64,000 nucleotides of DNA from Verrucomicrobia bacterium LW23 (GTDB lineage Bacteria; Verrucomicrobiota; Verrucomicrobiia; Methylacidiphilales; UBA1321). Both the position numbers and the translations under genes were made by a program. The stretch covers positions 62,001 to 126,000 of the forward strand of contig QAZA01000009.1 in assembly GCA_003054695.1 (NCBI GenBank). The letters run 5' to 3'. Under the pieces are notes generated by a model. That model saw nothing but the letters and a program-made list of their open reading frames with translations. It was not told where the DNA came from and made no database searches. Positions 9,410-19,285 of the stretch are shown one piece after another (within the stretch, counting starts at the first letter, position 1; each line of letters opens with the position of its first letter).

Positions 9410-9949
9410 AGCTGCCGCCGCTCTTTCCGCTGTCTGAGGAAAAGAACACGCCCGACATGGCGCTGTTAAGCTGGCTGACACTCTTTCTACCGGTCTATCT
9501 CGGATTCAGCGGCGTGGCAAAGTATTATGCCCAAGAAGGAACGCCTGCGACGCTTGCGGTGGCGTTTCTCGCCGTAATGCTACTCACTTTCGTCTCGGTT
9601 GTCGCTGGAATACATGTCGGCAGCCGTCTCGATGGCACACGGTGGGAAGCCTTGTTTTATCCTCCGATCGGAATAACTTACATCGTTTTCCTTTGTTGTT
9701 GGCGGAGGCCTGGCGAAGCCGGCTGCGCGGACGTTATGTATGTCCGTTCTGGGCGTGATTGCTCTGTGCGGTTTTGCCGCATTCACCCTGCTCTTTCCGC
9801 CGGATGTTTGGGAGTCGAATACCACGCCCGCTCCCCTTGCCAGACGCTGGGGAGATGCTTCCCCGTTTATCGTAGTGGCGATGGCCGCCACGTGCTTGCT
9901 TTACATCCGGAAAGTGTTGCGCGTTAATGGTTTATCGAACCAGGGGTGA
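9406..9949 (+). pseudogene. Frameshifted paralogue of the preceding membrane protein
   Basis: Translation begins MKLPPLFPLSEEKN and runs in one frame through LLTFVSVVAGIHVG to about 9690. Membrane-protein character then stops in that frame and reappears in the +1 frame: FSFVVGGGLAKPAAR, then GVIALCGFAAFTLLF, ending LLYIRKVLRVNGLSNQG. That ending matches the tail of the upstream paralogue. The break falls in a T/G-rich run near 9685-9705 (tcctttgttgttgg), so it is a single-base indel. It could be a real inactivating mutation or a sequencing error. The unshifted frame would give a 173-residue product with a meaningless tail. Confidence 0.7.
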
Positions 9950-10436
9950 GCACGTGAAGTGTGGGGTCGCCCCGGCAAGTGTGTCATAGGGGACTTCAGG
10001 TAATCAAGGTGTATAACGCCGCGTTCGCAAAGTACGAAATCGTGTTGAAATACGTAAAAGCGCCCTTGACAGCCTGAAAAGGGGTGTGGGAACGTGGACT
10101 TTATCGTTAAAGATTTGCGTCTTGCCCCCCGTTTTTCGATTTCCCTCCATTATTCAGTTGCATTTTGATCCGCAGATCGATAGCGTTTCGGCGTTTCTAG
10201 CGAGGAATGCGTGGAAAGTCGGTGTCTGGATCTTCCATCAGGTGCCCCAGCGTCCCCCTCGTGCACACACACACGCCCCCAGGCGACGGCGATTTCCCTG
10301 CGCTGATTGCACCGCGATACATTCCGGTTGCTTCAGCGACGCCGCCCCGGGGTCCGGAGCGCCAACTCCATACGCGCGCTCTGAGTCAATGCCCTGACGC
10401 GAGCCACTTACGCCCACGCCACCGCTGCCCTACATC
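9950..10436. other. Intergenic region before namZ, no gene seen
   Basis: The stretch has a lower GC content than its neighbours and no credible coding frame. A TTGACA occurs at 10066-10071 but no good -10 box follows at the right distance. A short GGGG-TCG-CCCC dyad is present near 9963. The namZ promoter is presumably here but cannot be assigned. Confidence 0.4.
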
Positions 10437-12074
10437 ATGACGCCCTTCCTTACACCTTCTGTTGCTGTCACCTTTGCCCGCCGACTTTTCTCCGGTTCCG
10501 CCGCCGCCGCCCTCATCCTGCTGGCCTTCGCCGTCCTGTCCCCCGCTGCTGCAACGTCGGCGCAGGCTGCCCGCGTTACGCTGGGCATCGACGAACTGCA
10601 GCGCACCAATTTCGACATTCTGCGCGGCAAACGCGTCGGGCTGGTTACCAATCAGACGGCCATCAACTCGCGCGGCACGCTTACCAGCGAGATTCTCCGC
10701 CGCGCGCCGGGCGTTACGCTTGTGGGCCTTTTTGCGCCGGAGCACGGCATCGACGGCAAGGCCAAGGCCGGCGTCAGCGTCCCGAGCTTCCGCGACAGCC
10801 GCGGGATGATGGTGCACTCCCTGTACGGCGACACCCGCCGCCCCACGCCCCGCATGCTCAAGGACATCGACGTGATGGTGTACGACCTGCAGGACATCGG
10901 CTGCCGCAGCTACACCTACATCTCCACCCTGGGCTACGTGATGGAAGAGTGCGCCAAAGCCAACATCGACGTTGTGCTGCTGGATCGCCCCAACCCGCTG
11001 GGCGGCAACCGGATGGAAGGGCCGCGCCTGGACCCCAAATACAAGTCGTTCGTCGGTCTGTACGATATCCCCTACGTGTACGGCCTCACCTGCGGCGAGC
11101 TGGCGATGTGGATCAACGCCAAATTCCTGGATAAGCCCTGCCGCCTTACTGTGGTGCGCATGCGCGGCTACACGCGCGAGATGGAGTGGAACGAGACCGG
11201 CCTGCGCTTTGTAATGGCCAGCCCCAACATCCCGAATGCGGACTCCGCCGTAGGCTATGCGGCCACGGCGTTCCTCGGCGAGATCGGCATTACCAACGGC
11301 GCCAACGAGGTGCTGCCGTTTGAGGTGGTGATGGGCAAGAGCCCCAAGCTGGACTCTGCCAGCATGGCCGCCCGCTTTAACGCGCTTAACCTGCACGGTA
11401 TTAAAGCGGTGCCCTTCAGCTACAAGTCGCCCGGCGGCAAGTGGAAGGGCTCGATCAACAACGGCATCCGCCTGCAGGTCTCCCCGCGCGCCACGGGCAA
11501 CCTTACCAGCGTGGCGTTTCACGCCATTGATTTGCTGAAGATTGAGGACAAAGGTTTTAAGCCCTTTGCCAACCCGCGCGCGGATCAGGTGGTGATGTTT
11601 GACAAACTGGCCGGCAACTCCGTCACGCGCGATCTCATCAAATCCGGCGCGCCCGCCGGCGACATCGTGCGCCGCTGGCAGGCCGGCGTGGATCGCTGGA
11701 AGAGCGAGCGCCGCCCCTACCTGCTGTACCAGGACGGCCGCGACACGATGAGCAACGTCTTCGTCGCCAGCAACGGCAGCAACATCCAGGCCATTGCGGA
11801 AACCCAGGCGCGCACCGCCCCCGACGCCTACCTCAACTCGCCCGAAGCCGGCCCCGGCCAGGGCGTCTCCAACCCCGCGCCCGGCGCCCCCGCCGCCGCA
11901 CTGCCCATGCCCGCCGCCCCGGCGCCCACCCCCGCCGCCACTTCGGCGAATGCCGCGGAGAAGAAGCCCGCCAAAAAAGCGGCAGCCTCCGACACCAGCA
12001 AGAGCAAGTCGAAGGGCAAGAAAAAGACGACGAGCACGGGGAAGAAGAAATCCGGAGACGTCGCGAAGAATTAG
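10437..12074 (+). CDS. namZ: Exo-beta-N-acetylmuramidase NamZ family (DUF1343), secreted
   Basis: The protein starts with a signal-peptide-like segment (about residues 10-42, rich in Ala/Leu, ending ATSAQA). It continues with the DUF1343 core: GIDEL, GKRVGLVTNQTA, GLFAPEHGIDG, DVMVYDLQDIGCRSYTY, DRPNPLGG, then SPNIPN. Characterised members release terminal N-acetylmuramic acid from peptidoglycan fragments in muropeptide salvage. The last 90 residues or so form an Ala/Pro- then Lys-rich tail not needed for the fold, which might bind wall or nucleic acid. The stop overlaps by three bases the stop of the convergent gene on the other strand. Confidence 0.85.
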   Translation: MTPFLTPSVAVTFARRLFSGSAAAALILLAFAVLSPAAATSAQAARVTLGIDELQRTNFDILRGKRVGLVTNQTAINSRGTLTSEILRRAPGVTLVGLFAPEHGIDGKAKAGVSVPSFRDSRGMMVHSLYGDTRRPTPRMLKDIDVMVYDLQDIGCRSYTYISTLGYVMEECAKANIDVVLLDRPNPLGGNRMEGPRLDPKYKSFVGLYDIPYVYGLTCGELAMWINAKFLDKPCRLTVVRMRGYTREMEWNETGLRFVMASPNIPNADSAVGYAATAFLGEIGITNGANEVLPFEVVMGKSPKLDSASMAARFNALNLHGIKAVPFSYKSPGGKWKGSINNGIRLQVSPRATGNLTSVAFHAIDLLKIEDKGFKPFANPRADQVVMFDKLAGNSVTRDLIKSGAPAGDIVRRWQAGVDRWKSERRPYLLYQDGRDTMSNVFVASNGSNIQAIAETQARTAPDAYLNSPEAGPGQGVSNPAPGAPAAALPMPAAPAPTPAATSANAAEKKPAKKAAASDTSKSKSKGKKKTTSTGKKKSGDVAKN

Positions 12075-12688
12075 TGGGTGGTATCGAAGATGATAGGGCA
12101 GCTGATGGACTTGAGATCCGGCACAAACTCCGTGCCCGGCCCGGCGACGGGTGGATCGAACGACGGCCGGCGGACATTGATGCCCAGCGTTTTCCGCCAT
12201 GCCTCTACATTGGCCTCGTAGCGGCGGCGGCGCATGGGGATCTCCGCGGCAAAGACACACTGGGCGACGTACTTCATTTCCAGCGCGGCTGCATCGCGGG
12301 CGGCGCGGTCCTTTGCGGCGGTGGCAGCCGCCATGGGTTCGATGCCGTATTTGCGCTGCAGGTCAATCGGCAGGTTGGTGTACATGATGCGCGAGCCCCC
12401 GTCCTCGTGGCGCACCTGAATGCTGTCGGCCTGGACATCCCGCACCACAACGCCTTTGAGGACGCGGCCGTCCATCAGCTTAAGCGTCAGATAGCTGTCA
12501 CCCACCTTGCCCGCAATAGCCGGCGACGACAGCGCCGGAGTCGCGGCGGCGGAAGGCGAGGGGACAGGCGCCGGCTGGGCAAAAGCGGCAAGTGCGGGAG
12601 GCAGTAGCAGCACGCCAACCGCGAGAACCGCGGGAACCCGCACGGCCGCCGTCGCTACGACCAATGCATAACTCGTTGCCGATGCCAT
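12071..12688 (-). CDS. Secreted protein with the verrucomicrobial DGR-type motif
   Basis: This 205-residue protein has an N-terminal hydrophobic signal (about 16-38) and a Pro/Ala-rich linker. A compact motif region follows: LKLMDGRVLKGVVVRDV, then IQVRHEDGGSRIMYTNLP, then DLQRKYGIEP. The same layout occurs in the prophage protein at 41883-42470 and, to my knowledge, in many exported Verrucomicrobia proteins, where its role is unknown. The C-terminal half has a charged helix and two cysteines. It is convergent with namZ, overlapping at the stops. Confidence 0.6.
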   Translation of the reverse strand: MASATSYALVVATAAVRVPAVLAVGVLLLPPALAAFAQPAPVPSPSAAATPALSSPAIAGKVGDSYLTLKLMDGRVLKGVVVRDVQADSIQVRHEDGGSRIMYTNLPIDLQRKYGIEPMAAATAAKDRAARDAAALEMKYVAQCVFAAEIPMRRRRYEANVEAWRKTLGINVRRPSFDPPVAGPGTEFVPDLKSISCPIIFDTTH

Positions 12689-12828
12689 TATGACATGGTG
12701 CCATAGCAGAAGAGATTTGCAAGCAAATCAATGAGTCGGCGATTACAAGGTGCTACGCGCCGCATCGCGCTTTCAGCGTTTGTTCCTGCACGGAAAGCTC
12801 GTCAGCATGGCGCGAAAAGCGCTATGTT

Positions 12829-13629
12829 TTGGACGTGACGTCCACCGACAAAGACAAGGCTGCGGACCGCAACGCGGGCGCTCTTTCCGACGATCCAGGC
12901 GACCCGGGCCACCCGGGCGACGAGCGCGACTCCTCCTCCGCAGGCCGCGGCCGCCGCCGCCGCAACATGCGCAGCGTTATTGAGGCGGAGGCGCATCACA
13001 AGTTTGCGGTCTCGCTGGTGTTGGCGGGGATGACCTGCTGGCTTACTCACCGCCATGTTTCCCTTCCGGTCAGCCTCATCCTGACGTGGGACGCTTTTGC
13101 GTTATGCAGCCTGGCCCTGGCGTGGCTGGGCATGCTGCTTACCGATCCACGCCGGCGCGCCCGCGAGGCGCGGCTGCTGGACAGCGGCTACACAGCCATT
13201 GCGCTGTGCATGGCGCTGGCTTCCGTGGCGGGGCTGGCGGCCTCCGGCCTGCTGCTTACCACCGCAAAGGGGCGGCCGGAGGAGGAGGCGACGCTGCTGG
13301 TGATGCTGGCGGCGGGCACGATCGTCATCTCGTGGGTGCTGATGCACACGATGCTGGCCGTGCACTACGCGCACATCTACTACAGCTCGCGTATGGAGGA
13401 GGGCGGCCCGTTTGGCACGGGGCTGGAGTTCCCCGGCGGCGAGAAAAACCCGGACTTCCTCGACTTTGCCTACTTCTCCTTCGTTATCGGCATGACGTTC
13501 CAGGTTTCCGACGTGCAGATAACGGCGAGGCGCATCCGTCGCGTGGCCCTGCTGCACGGGCTGCTTTCCTTCGCGTTCAACACGGTCATCCTGGCGTTCT
13601 CCGTTAACCTGGCGGCCTCAATGATGTGA
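12829..13629 (+). CDS. DUF1345-family integral membrane protein
   Basis: After a charged, disordered N-terminus (about 1-46, Asp/Arg/Gly-rich) there are about five to six membrane helices. A conserved-looking segment reads [15 protein letters not shown], and a later one [22 protein letters not shown], typical of DUF1345. The function of that family is unknown. The start is uncertain: TTG at 12829, GTG at 12835 or ATG at 12967 are all in frame, and none has a good ribosome binding site. The gene is convergent with the esterase-like gene. Confidence 0.7.
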   Translation: MDVTSTDKDKAADRNAGALSDDPGDPGHPGDERDSSSAGRGRRRRNMRSVIEAEAHHKFAVSLVLAGMTCWLTHRHVSLPVSLILTWDAFALCSLALAWLGMLLTDPRRRAREARLLDSGYTAIALCMALASVAGLAASGLLLTTAKGRPEEEATLLVMLAAGTIVISWVLMHTMLAVHYAHIYYSSRMEEGGPFGTGLEFPGGEKNPDFLDFAYFSFVIGMTFQVSDVQITARRIRRVALLHGLLSFAFNTVILAFSVNLAASMM

Positions 13630-13654
13630 GAGGCGGCACGACAGCCGGCGAATT

Positions 13655-15016
13655 TTATCGCGAGGGCGCGGCTTCCTTCATGGCCTTCAGCATCGCGGCC
13701 TCGGGGCTTCCGGCGGGGAGGTTCAGCTTCTCGCCAAAGACGACAAGGGACGGGGCATACTCCGCCTTTAATGCGGCGTTGGGTTGATTCTCCCAGCGTT
13801 TGGCCAGAAAGGCGAAGTGCCGGGCGCCGCACGCGCGCAAATCTTCCGGAACCTCCTTGCCCGTAAACGCTTGCGTCATCAGCCAGTCCAGCCCCAGGTT
13901 TTTGGGCGGGAGGGGCGCGGGCTGGTGGCCGCCGTCAAACATCATAAACTTAATGGGGACGCCGCGCAGCTCATCCTTCATTTTGTCTACTTCTTTCTTG
14001 TTCCCGTCCTTCTCGCCCATGCACATAAACACGGCGTAGGGGCGATCCTTCGGGATGCCCTTGACGTTGTACTCGCCCTTTTCGCCAAACGCAAAGCCGG
14101 CGCCCTGCAGCAGCTGGCCGCTAAAGCCGGGGGAGATTTGCGTGAGCATGGAGGTGCCGCGCGCGCCGCCGGAGAAGCCGGTGGCAAACTTCAGCCCCTT
14201 CTGGATGCGGATGCCTTTAGCCTCGATATCCGCGCAAGCCGCCAGCTGGTTGCCAAAGATGGGGCCCCACGGTCCGTTCTTTGCCTCCACAAACATCACC
14301 ACAATCCAGCCTTCCAGCTTCGCGCGGTCCTTGATGTCGCCCATGCCGGCCGAGCCCCCCGGGGCCATGACGAAGAGCGCCGGGTAGGTGAAGCCGGGGT
14401 TGCTGTAGTAGCCGGGGGGCAGGTACAGCTTGTAGGAGTACGAGCCCGCTTTGGCCTCCGCAAAGCTGCCATACGGCGCCGGCAGTTTCGTATCGCTCGG
14501 CCAGTTTACATGCACCACCGTGGGCTTATCCTCGGGCACGCTGGAGTCGCCGGCAGCCGAAGCAGGTGAGGGCGGGGGTGCGGACGCGGCCGATGTCGAC
14601 GCTGGTGCCGGGGCCGGTGTCGCAGCGGCGGGGGCGGGGGAGGGTGGCGTGGGCGCGACGGGCTGTGGGGCGGGCTGCGCCGCAGGGGCGGCTGCGGCCG
14701 GCTTTGCGGCTTCGGGTGCGAGGATCTCCAGCGCGGAGGCTTCGACCTGATACGCGGCTTTGGTGCCGTCCGGATTTTTGACGACGATAAGCGCCACGCT
14801 TCCGGAGCTCGTCACCACCTGGACGACCTGATCGGCTTTGAGCTGCACGTCTCGTTTCGGCCCCACCAGCACGTCGCGCTTCAGCTTGCCCTGCATTTCC
14901 TTGGCCTGCGCCCGCGCATCTGCCGCGCTGCAAAGGACCAGGGCGAAGGCCACGGTCGCCGCAAGGATGCGGCAGCGCGTTGGGTAAGCATAAGCGAAAC
15001 ACCCACTAAAGTTCAT
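13655..15016 (-). CDS. Secreted alpha/beta-hydrolase (esterase/PHB-depolymerase-like)
   Basis: A signal peptide (about 15-37, ILAATVAFALVLCSAADARA) is followed by a small beta-rich region and a Pro/Ala-rich linker (about 100-165). The hydrolase domain then carries YPALFVMAPGGSAG and GFSGGARGTSM, a GxSxG nucleophile elbow. A late DGGHQPAPLPP supplies a candidate catalytic His. The arrangement resembles secreted feruloyl- or PHB-type esterases, but the substrate cannot be read from sequence. Confidence 0.65.
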   Translation of the reverse strand: MNFSGCFAYAYPTRCRILAATVAFALVLCSAADARAQAKEMQGKLKRDVLVGPKRDVQLKADQVVQVVTSSGSVALIVVKNPDGTKAAYQVEASALEILAPEAAKPAAAAPAAQPAPQPVAPTPPSPAPAAATPAPAPASTSAASAPPPSPASAAGDSSVPEDKPTVVHVNWPSDTKLPAPYGSFAEAKAGSYSYKLYLPPGYYSNPGFTYPALFVMAPGGSAGMGDIKDRAKLEGWIVVMFVEAKNGPWGPIFGNQLAACADIEAKGIRIQKGLKFATGFSGGARGTSMLTQISPGFSGQLLQGAGFAFGEKGEYNVKGIPKDRPYAVFMCMGEKDGNKKEVDKMKDELRGVPIKFMMFDGGHQPAPLPPKNLGLDWLMTQAFTGKEVPEDLRACGARHFAFLAKRWENQPNAALKAEYAPSLVVFGEKLNLPAGSPEAAMLKAMKEAAPSR

Positions 15017-15112
15017 GGGCAGGGAGTATGCATCCCTTTCTTAGAGAAGCAATGGCCAACTTTTCGGTGAAAGCAGGGCAATGCGGCGGAGGGGGAGTCG
15101 GTTTGCTGCCTG

Positions 15113-16723
15113 TTACCTGGACCCGGCGACCTCGGACGTGGGGGGCTTCTTGCCAGGTTCGCTTTTACCCCTGTCCCGCAGGGATCCCCTATCGGCCAGC
15201 GGCTTCAGGTTGGATTCGGCGGGGCCGGCCATCACTTCGCCCCGGGCGGTGAAGCGCGATCCGTGGCAGGGGCAGTCCCACGTCTTCTCGGCGGCGTTCC
15301 AGGCCACGGTACAGCCCATGTGGGGGCAGGTAGCGGAGCACACGGAGACTTCGCCCTGGTCGTCGCAATACGCGGCGGCCTGCATGCCGTTGTGGCGGAT
15401 GAGTTTGCCTTCGCCGGGCTTGAGGCTGGTTACGGTATCACGGGTGCTGACAAAGAAGCTTTTGGCGTAGTAGTACGGGTAGTCCTTGTTCTCGGCCACG
15501 TAGTTAAGGCTGGGCAGGCCGGTGCGGGTGGCGGAAAGGAGGCCTTTCCACGGGTTGTCCGCGCCGGTCACGTGATCGTGGAACATGTGCGCCGCCACGG
15601 TGCCCCATGTCATGCCGGTGCCGGAGTACCCGGTGGCGATGTATTGCCCTTTGGCGATTTCGCCCACGTAGGGCAGGCCGTCGTTGGTTTCGATCACCTG
15701 GCCGGACCAGCGGCGTAGCGGGCGCGCCCCGGTAAAGCAGTCGCGCAGCGTCTTCTCCAGGCGCGCAAAGCAGGCTTCGGTGTCGTCCGACTGGCCGGTT
15801 TTGTGGTCCTCGCCGCCAATGATGACGGAGTGGGCGCCGTCCGCGTCGCGATCGATGCGGATGTAGAGGTAAGGCTCGGCGGTGTCCCAGATCAGCGCTT
15901 CGGGATGCGCCTGCCCCGGCGGCAGCGCGGCCTGGATGGCGTACGAGGAGTACGCGGAGATCTTGGTCTGGAACATGGAGGCGGAGAGCGTGGACGCTAT
16001 GCCCTGCCGAGGCACATGGGTGGCCACGAAAACATGCGTGGCGCTGATGATGTGCTTGCCGCAATGGGCTTGCAGGGAGTCCCCCACCTCCTTGATTTCA
16101 GCCACCGCCGTGTTCTCAAAAACATGACATCCGTTGCCGGGAATGCACTGGGCCAGCTGGCTCAGGTACTTGCCGGCGTTAAACTTATGCTGATTGGAAA
16201 AGACGATGGACGGGTGACCCACGCCGGGGCAGGACTTCTGAAAGCTGGCATCAAAGCCCATCTCGCGGGCCAGTTCGGCCTCCTCCTGGAGACTTGTCAC
16301 TTCGTTCTCCAAGGCCTCGCCTTCGAGCCCGCGGGCGGCGCACAGGAAGGCGGGGACGGTGCGCATGTCCACGTTAAGTGCTTCCGCGGCCACGATTTCC
16401 GTTATCTTATCGATGGCGGCTCGCTGGGCGTGCCAGGCGGCCTGGGCAGGCTCGCGGCCAATCGTACTCACCAGCTTTTTCAGCCGCATATCGGTGGGAT
16501 ACGCGATGTGCGCGGTGGTGTGGCCCGTCTCCCCGCAACCGATCGTTCCGCGCTCCACAAGCGCCACGTTTTTGCCGGACTTGCGAAGCAGGTACGCGGC
16601 GGTAACGCCGGTGATTCCGCCGCCAATCACAAGCGCGTCAACGCTGAGATTCGAGTTGAGCGCGGGAAAAGCGGCCTCGCCGTTGGGCTGCATGTCCTGT
16701 ATCCAGGGGGATTCTGATTTCAT
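15113..16723 (-). CDS. FAD-dependent oxidoreductase with C-terminal Rieske [2Fe-2S] domain
   Basis: The N-terminus has an FAD-binding Rossmann motif (DALVIGGGITGVTAAYLL, about 28-48) followed by VERGTIGCGETGHTTAH, as in DAO-type oxidases. The C-terminus has a Rieske cluster motif, CPHMGC followed by CPCHGSRF at about residues 465-490, supplying two Cys and two His ligands. A strong ribosome site (AAGGAG) lies nine bases before the ATG. It is about 67 bp downstream of the SDR gene on the same strand, so the two are probably co-transcribed. Substrate and electron acceptor are unknown; relatives occur in stress-type gene sets. Confidence 0.85.
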   Translation of the reverse strand: MKSESPWIQDMQPNGEAAFPALNSNLSVDALVIGGGITGVTAAYLLRKSGKNVALVERGTIGCGETGHTTAHIAYPTDMRLKKLVSTIGREPAQAAWHAQRAAIDKITEIVAAEALNVDMRTVPAFLCAARGLEGEALENEVTSLQEEAELAREMGFDASFQKSCPGVGHPSIVFSNQHKFNAGKYLSQLAQCIPGNGCHVFENTAVAEIKEVGDSLQAHCGKHIISATHVFVATHVPRQGIASTLSASMFQTKISAYSSYAIQAALPPGQAHPEALIWDTAEPYLYIRIDRDADGAHSVIIGGEDHKTGQSDDTEACFARLEKTLRDCFTGARPLRRWSGQVIETNDGLPYVGEIAKGQYIATGYSGTGMTWGTVAAHMFHDHVTGADNPWKGLLSATRTGLPSLNYVAENKDYPYYYAKSFFVSTRDTVTSLKPGEGKLIRHNGMQAAAYCDDQGEVSVCSATCPHMGCTVAWNAAEKTWDCPCHGSRFTARGEVMAGPAESNLKPLADRGSLRDRGKSEPGKKPPTSEVAGSR

Positions 16724-16790
16724 GACGTAAACTCCTTTATTTTAAATGATGGTGAAGACAAAAAGGGATGAGGGATGGCGCCCGAGGCCC

Positions 16791-17684
16791 TCAGAGAATC
16801 GGCTTGCCGCCAGTCACCGGCACCATTGCTCCGGAGATATAGCTCGCCTCGTCGCTGGCCAGCATAACGAAGACGGGCGCGAGCTCCACGGGCTGACCGG
16901 GGCGCTGGAACGGCGTCTGCTTGCCGAACGAGTTGACCTTCTCCAGCGGCATGGTGCTGGGGATGAGCGGCGTCCAGATCGGCCCCGGTGCCACGCTGTT
17001 CACGCGGATCCCCTTTTCCGCCAGCCCCTGGGAGAGCCCGGCCGTAAAGTTGATGATCGCTCCTTTTGTGGTGGCGTACGGCAGCAGGCCGGGCGACGGC
17101 GAGTCCGACTGCACCGAGGCCGTATTGATGATTGAAGCCCCTGGGCTCATGTGCGGCAGCGCAGCTTTGACGAGGTAGAACATGGCGTAGATGTTGACCT
17201 TGAAGGCGCGGTCCCACTCGTCGCTGGGGATGTCCGCAATCTCTTTGTAAGTGCGCTGGTACGCGGCGTTGTTGACCAGGATATCGATCTTGCCGAAAGC
17301 GCTTACCGCTTTGTCCACCAGTGCCTTGCAATGCGCTTCGTCGGCGATGTCGCCGGGGGCGAGCACGGCTTTGCGGCCGGCTTTCTGCACCCACGCGGCC
17401 GTATCCTTCGCGTCCGCCTCCTCAGCCTCGTTAAAATAGCTGATGAGCACGTCCGCGCCCTCTCGCGCGTAGGCGATGGCCACGGCCTTGCCGATGCCGC
17501 TGTCGGCGCCGGTAATCAGCGCGACTTTGCCGGCCAGCCGATTGTTCCCCTTGTAGCTTTGCTCGCCGTGGTCGGCCTTCTGCCGAAGCTGACCCTCGGT
17601 ACCCGGCGGCTGCTGGAATTTCTCCTGAAAGGGCGGCTGCGGATATTTCGTCAGCGGATTACGGTCGATTACTTGAGAGCTCAT
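16791..17684 (-). CDS. Short-chain dehydrogenase/reductase with N-terminal extension (stress-type SDR)
   Basis: An N-terminal extension of about 50 residues rich in Pro and Gln is followed by a classical SDR fold: the nucleotide-binding GADSGIGKA at about 59-67, LVNNAAYQ, and the catalytic YATTK. The extension with a QPP-rich start is typical of the YhdF/YhxC-like oxidoreductases of general stress regulons. NAD(P)-dependent oxidoreduction is expected; the substrate is unknown. It is the first gene of a likely two-gene leftward operon with the FAD/Rieske gene. Confidence 0.85.
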   Translation of the reverse strand: MSSQVIDRNPLTKYPQPPFQEKFQQPPGTEGQLRQKADHGEQSYKGNNRLAGKVALITGADSGIGKAVAIAYAREGADVLISYFNEAEEADAKDTAAWVQKAGRKAVLAPGDIADEAHCKALVDKAVSAFGKIDILVNNAAYQRTYKEIADIPSDEWDRAFKVNIYAMFYLVKAALPHMSPGASIINTASVQSDSPSPGLLPYATTKGAIINFTAGLSQGLAEKGIRVNSVAPGPIWTPLIPSTMPLEKVNSFGKQTPFQRPGQPVELAPVFVMLASDEASYISGAMVPVTGGKPIL

Positions 17685-18284
17685 AATTGTATTGGATTGG
17701 AATGATAATGGATGGCCTTTTTATAGTGAGCAATGTTAGTGCCACCTCCTGATGCTGTGCAGCCCGTCCTCTGTAAAAACTGCGGTTGTTGCACAACAGG
17801 TGAATTGCTTATCGTGCAAGAGATCCCATTCCGGATGTGTATTCATGCAATTTGCCATTTAGATGCATAGCATTGGCAATACTTAGCGTAAAAGACATAC
17901 TATCGATATTATCGCCTTCACTCAGCCAAAGTATTCATGTAAGGGATGGATTATATCCAGCAAAGGAAGTTGGAGCTCGCCCCTCAGTAAACAACGCTAA
18001 ATGAAGAGGCTCGGCTCCTCAGAAACGATCGACAGATGTAGCCTTGAGGCAACGCGGCTGACGATGCGCAGGAGGGAATTGGAGTCACGGAAAGTGTGAT
18101 ATGAAGCGACTTTGTGCGCAACATTGCAAATCGTTGATAATGAATTGCATTTAGCACGGCTTCACGGCTGCATTACCGATGTCATCGCATGTTTAAGTCC
18201 AGATTTAAAGTTGTAAAACATTGCAGCGCAATAAGTTGATCTCTTTATAAATTATGTGGCACGAGGACTGCTTGATGTTCAGGC
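17685..18284. other. AT-richer divergent intergenic region
   Basis: This 600-bp stretch separates the leftward SDR operon from the rightward BON-domain gene and is markedly poorer in G+C than the genes. It must hold two divergent promoters. A TATAAA near 18245 upstream of the BON gene is a candidate -10 box, without a good -35. A short dyad GAGGCTCGGCTCCTC lies near 18005. No gene is seen. Confidence 0.4.
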
Positions 18285-18653
18285 ATGAGAGTAACTACAC
18301 TGTTAAGCATCGTAGGTTCAGCGTTTCTTTTCACTTCTTCTCTACAGGCAGCCGATCCTGCCTCTCCCTCTGCGGATAACTCCGCTGTGAACAAGGAGAA
18401 GGAGATGAATCCCGTGCATCAGTCCAACGCGGAAGCGGACGTAAAGGTGACCACGGATATTCGCAAGGCCATTGTCGCGGACAAGAACCTTTCCACCTAT
18501 GCCCACAACGTCAAGATTATCACCACTGATAAGCAGACGGTGTACCTGCGCGGCGTAGTCTCTTCCAAGGAAGAGAAAGCAGCCATTGAAGAAATGGCAA
18601 AAAAGCACGCGGGTGATTACCCGGTTAAGAATGAACTTTCGATAAAGAAATAA
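18285..18653 (+). CDS. Secreted BON-domain protein
   Basis: The 122-residue protein has a signal peptide (VTTLLSIVGSAFLFTSSLQA) and a single BON domain (about 55-120): a helix with DIRKAIVADKNLSTYAHNVKI, then a turn with TVYLRGVVSSKEEKAAIEEM. BON domains are found in OsmY-like periplasmic proteins and are thought to bind phospholipid or other envelope surfaces. It stands beside a glycine-zipper protein and near stress-type oxidoreductases and a YciE-like protein, supporting an envelope or osmotic-stress role. Confidence 0.8.
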   Translation: MRVTTLLSIVGSAFLFTSSLQAADPASPSADNSAVNKEKEMNPVHQSNAEADVKVTTDIRKAIVADKNLSTYAHNVKIITTDKQTVYLRGVVSSKEEKAAIEEMAKKHAGDYPVKNELSIKK

Positions 18654-18724
18654 TCTTTATCCCGATTTCACAACGTATCGACATCTCTCCCTCTAACCAA
18701 CATATATCCTTACTTTAAATCATC

Positions 18725-19249
18725 ATGAGTACTTCTGTTCACGGCGTCCTTTCCAATCAGGCCCAGGTTAACAACGCGGTGGAGCGCCTCCGTCTGGCCG
18801 GCTTCTCCGACGCGGATATTTCGCTCCTGGGCTCCGATGCTGGCAATGTGCGCGATCTCAAGCTGGAAACCAACTCCAAGGCCCCGGAAGGCGCCACCAT
18901 CGGCACCACCACCGGCGGCGCGCTCGGCGCGGTAGGCGGGTGGCTGATCGGCGTCGGAAGCCTGGCCATCCCGGGCGTTGGGCCGTTTATCGCGGCGGGG
19001 CCGATTCTGGCTGCCCTTAGCGGCGCCGCTGTTGGCGCCGGCGTCGGCGGACTCACGGGCGCCCTTGTGGGCATGGGCATGACCGAGCTGGAAGCCCGCC
19101 AGTACGAAGGCCGCATCCGCGATGGCCAGCTCCTGCTCTCCGTCCACGCCGAGACCAGCGATCAGGTTAGCGCCGCCAGGCAGGCCCTGGAGCAAGCCGG
19201 CGCTGTAGATATCGCCACCTCCTCCGAGGCCGCAGTCCCGCGCTCCTGA
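18725..19249 (+). CDS. Glycine-zipper general-stress-like protein
   Basis: This 174-residue protein has a ferredoxin-like start typical of general-stress-protein-17M-like families (NNAVERLRLAGFSDADISLLG). A central Gly/Ala-rich hydrophobic stretch (about 58-118) with many GxxxG spacings follows, and the end (LLLSVHAETSDQVSAARQALEQAGA) returns to the fold. The central part may insert in or associate with membranes. It follows the BON gene by about 70 bp and ends just before a strong terminator, so the two probably form one transcript. Confidence 0.65.
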   Translation: MSTSVHGVLSNQAQVNNAVERLRLAGFSDADISLLGSDAGNVRDLKLETNSKAPEGATIGTTTGGALGAVGGWLIGVGSLAIPGVGPFIAAGPILAALSGAAVGAGVGGLTGALVGMGMTELEARQYEGRIRDGQLLLSVHAETSDQVSAARQALEQAGAVDIATSSEAAVPRS

Positions 19250-19285
19250 TCCCAGGAGGCTGTACCTGCCCGTAAGTGAATCCAA

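Noticed and set aside
10066-10094. Promoter with TTGACA before namZ
   Set aside because: The -35 word is perfect but no acceptable -10 box lies 16-18 bases downstream.
10386-12260. 624-residue open frame on the minus strand
   Set aside because: Antisense shadow of namZ caused by high GC; no domain, Gly/Ala/Val/His-rich composition.
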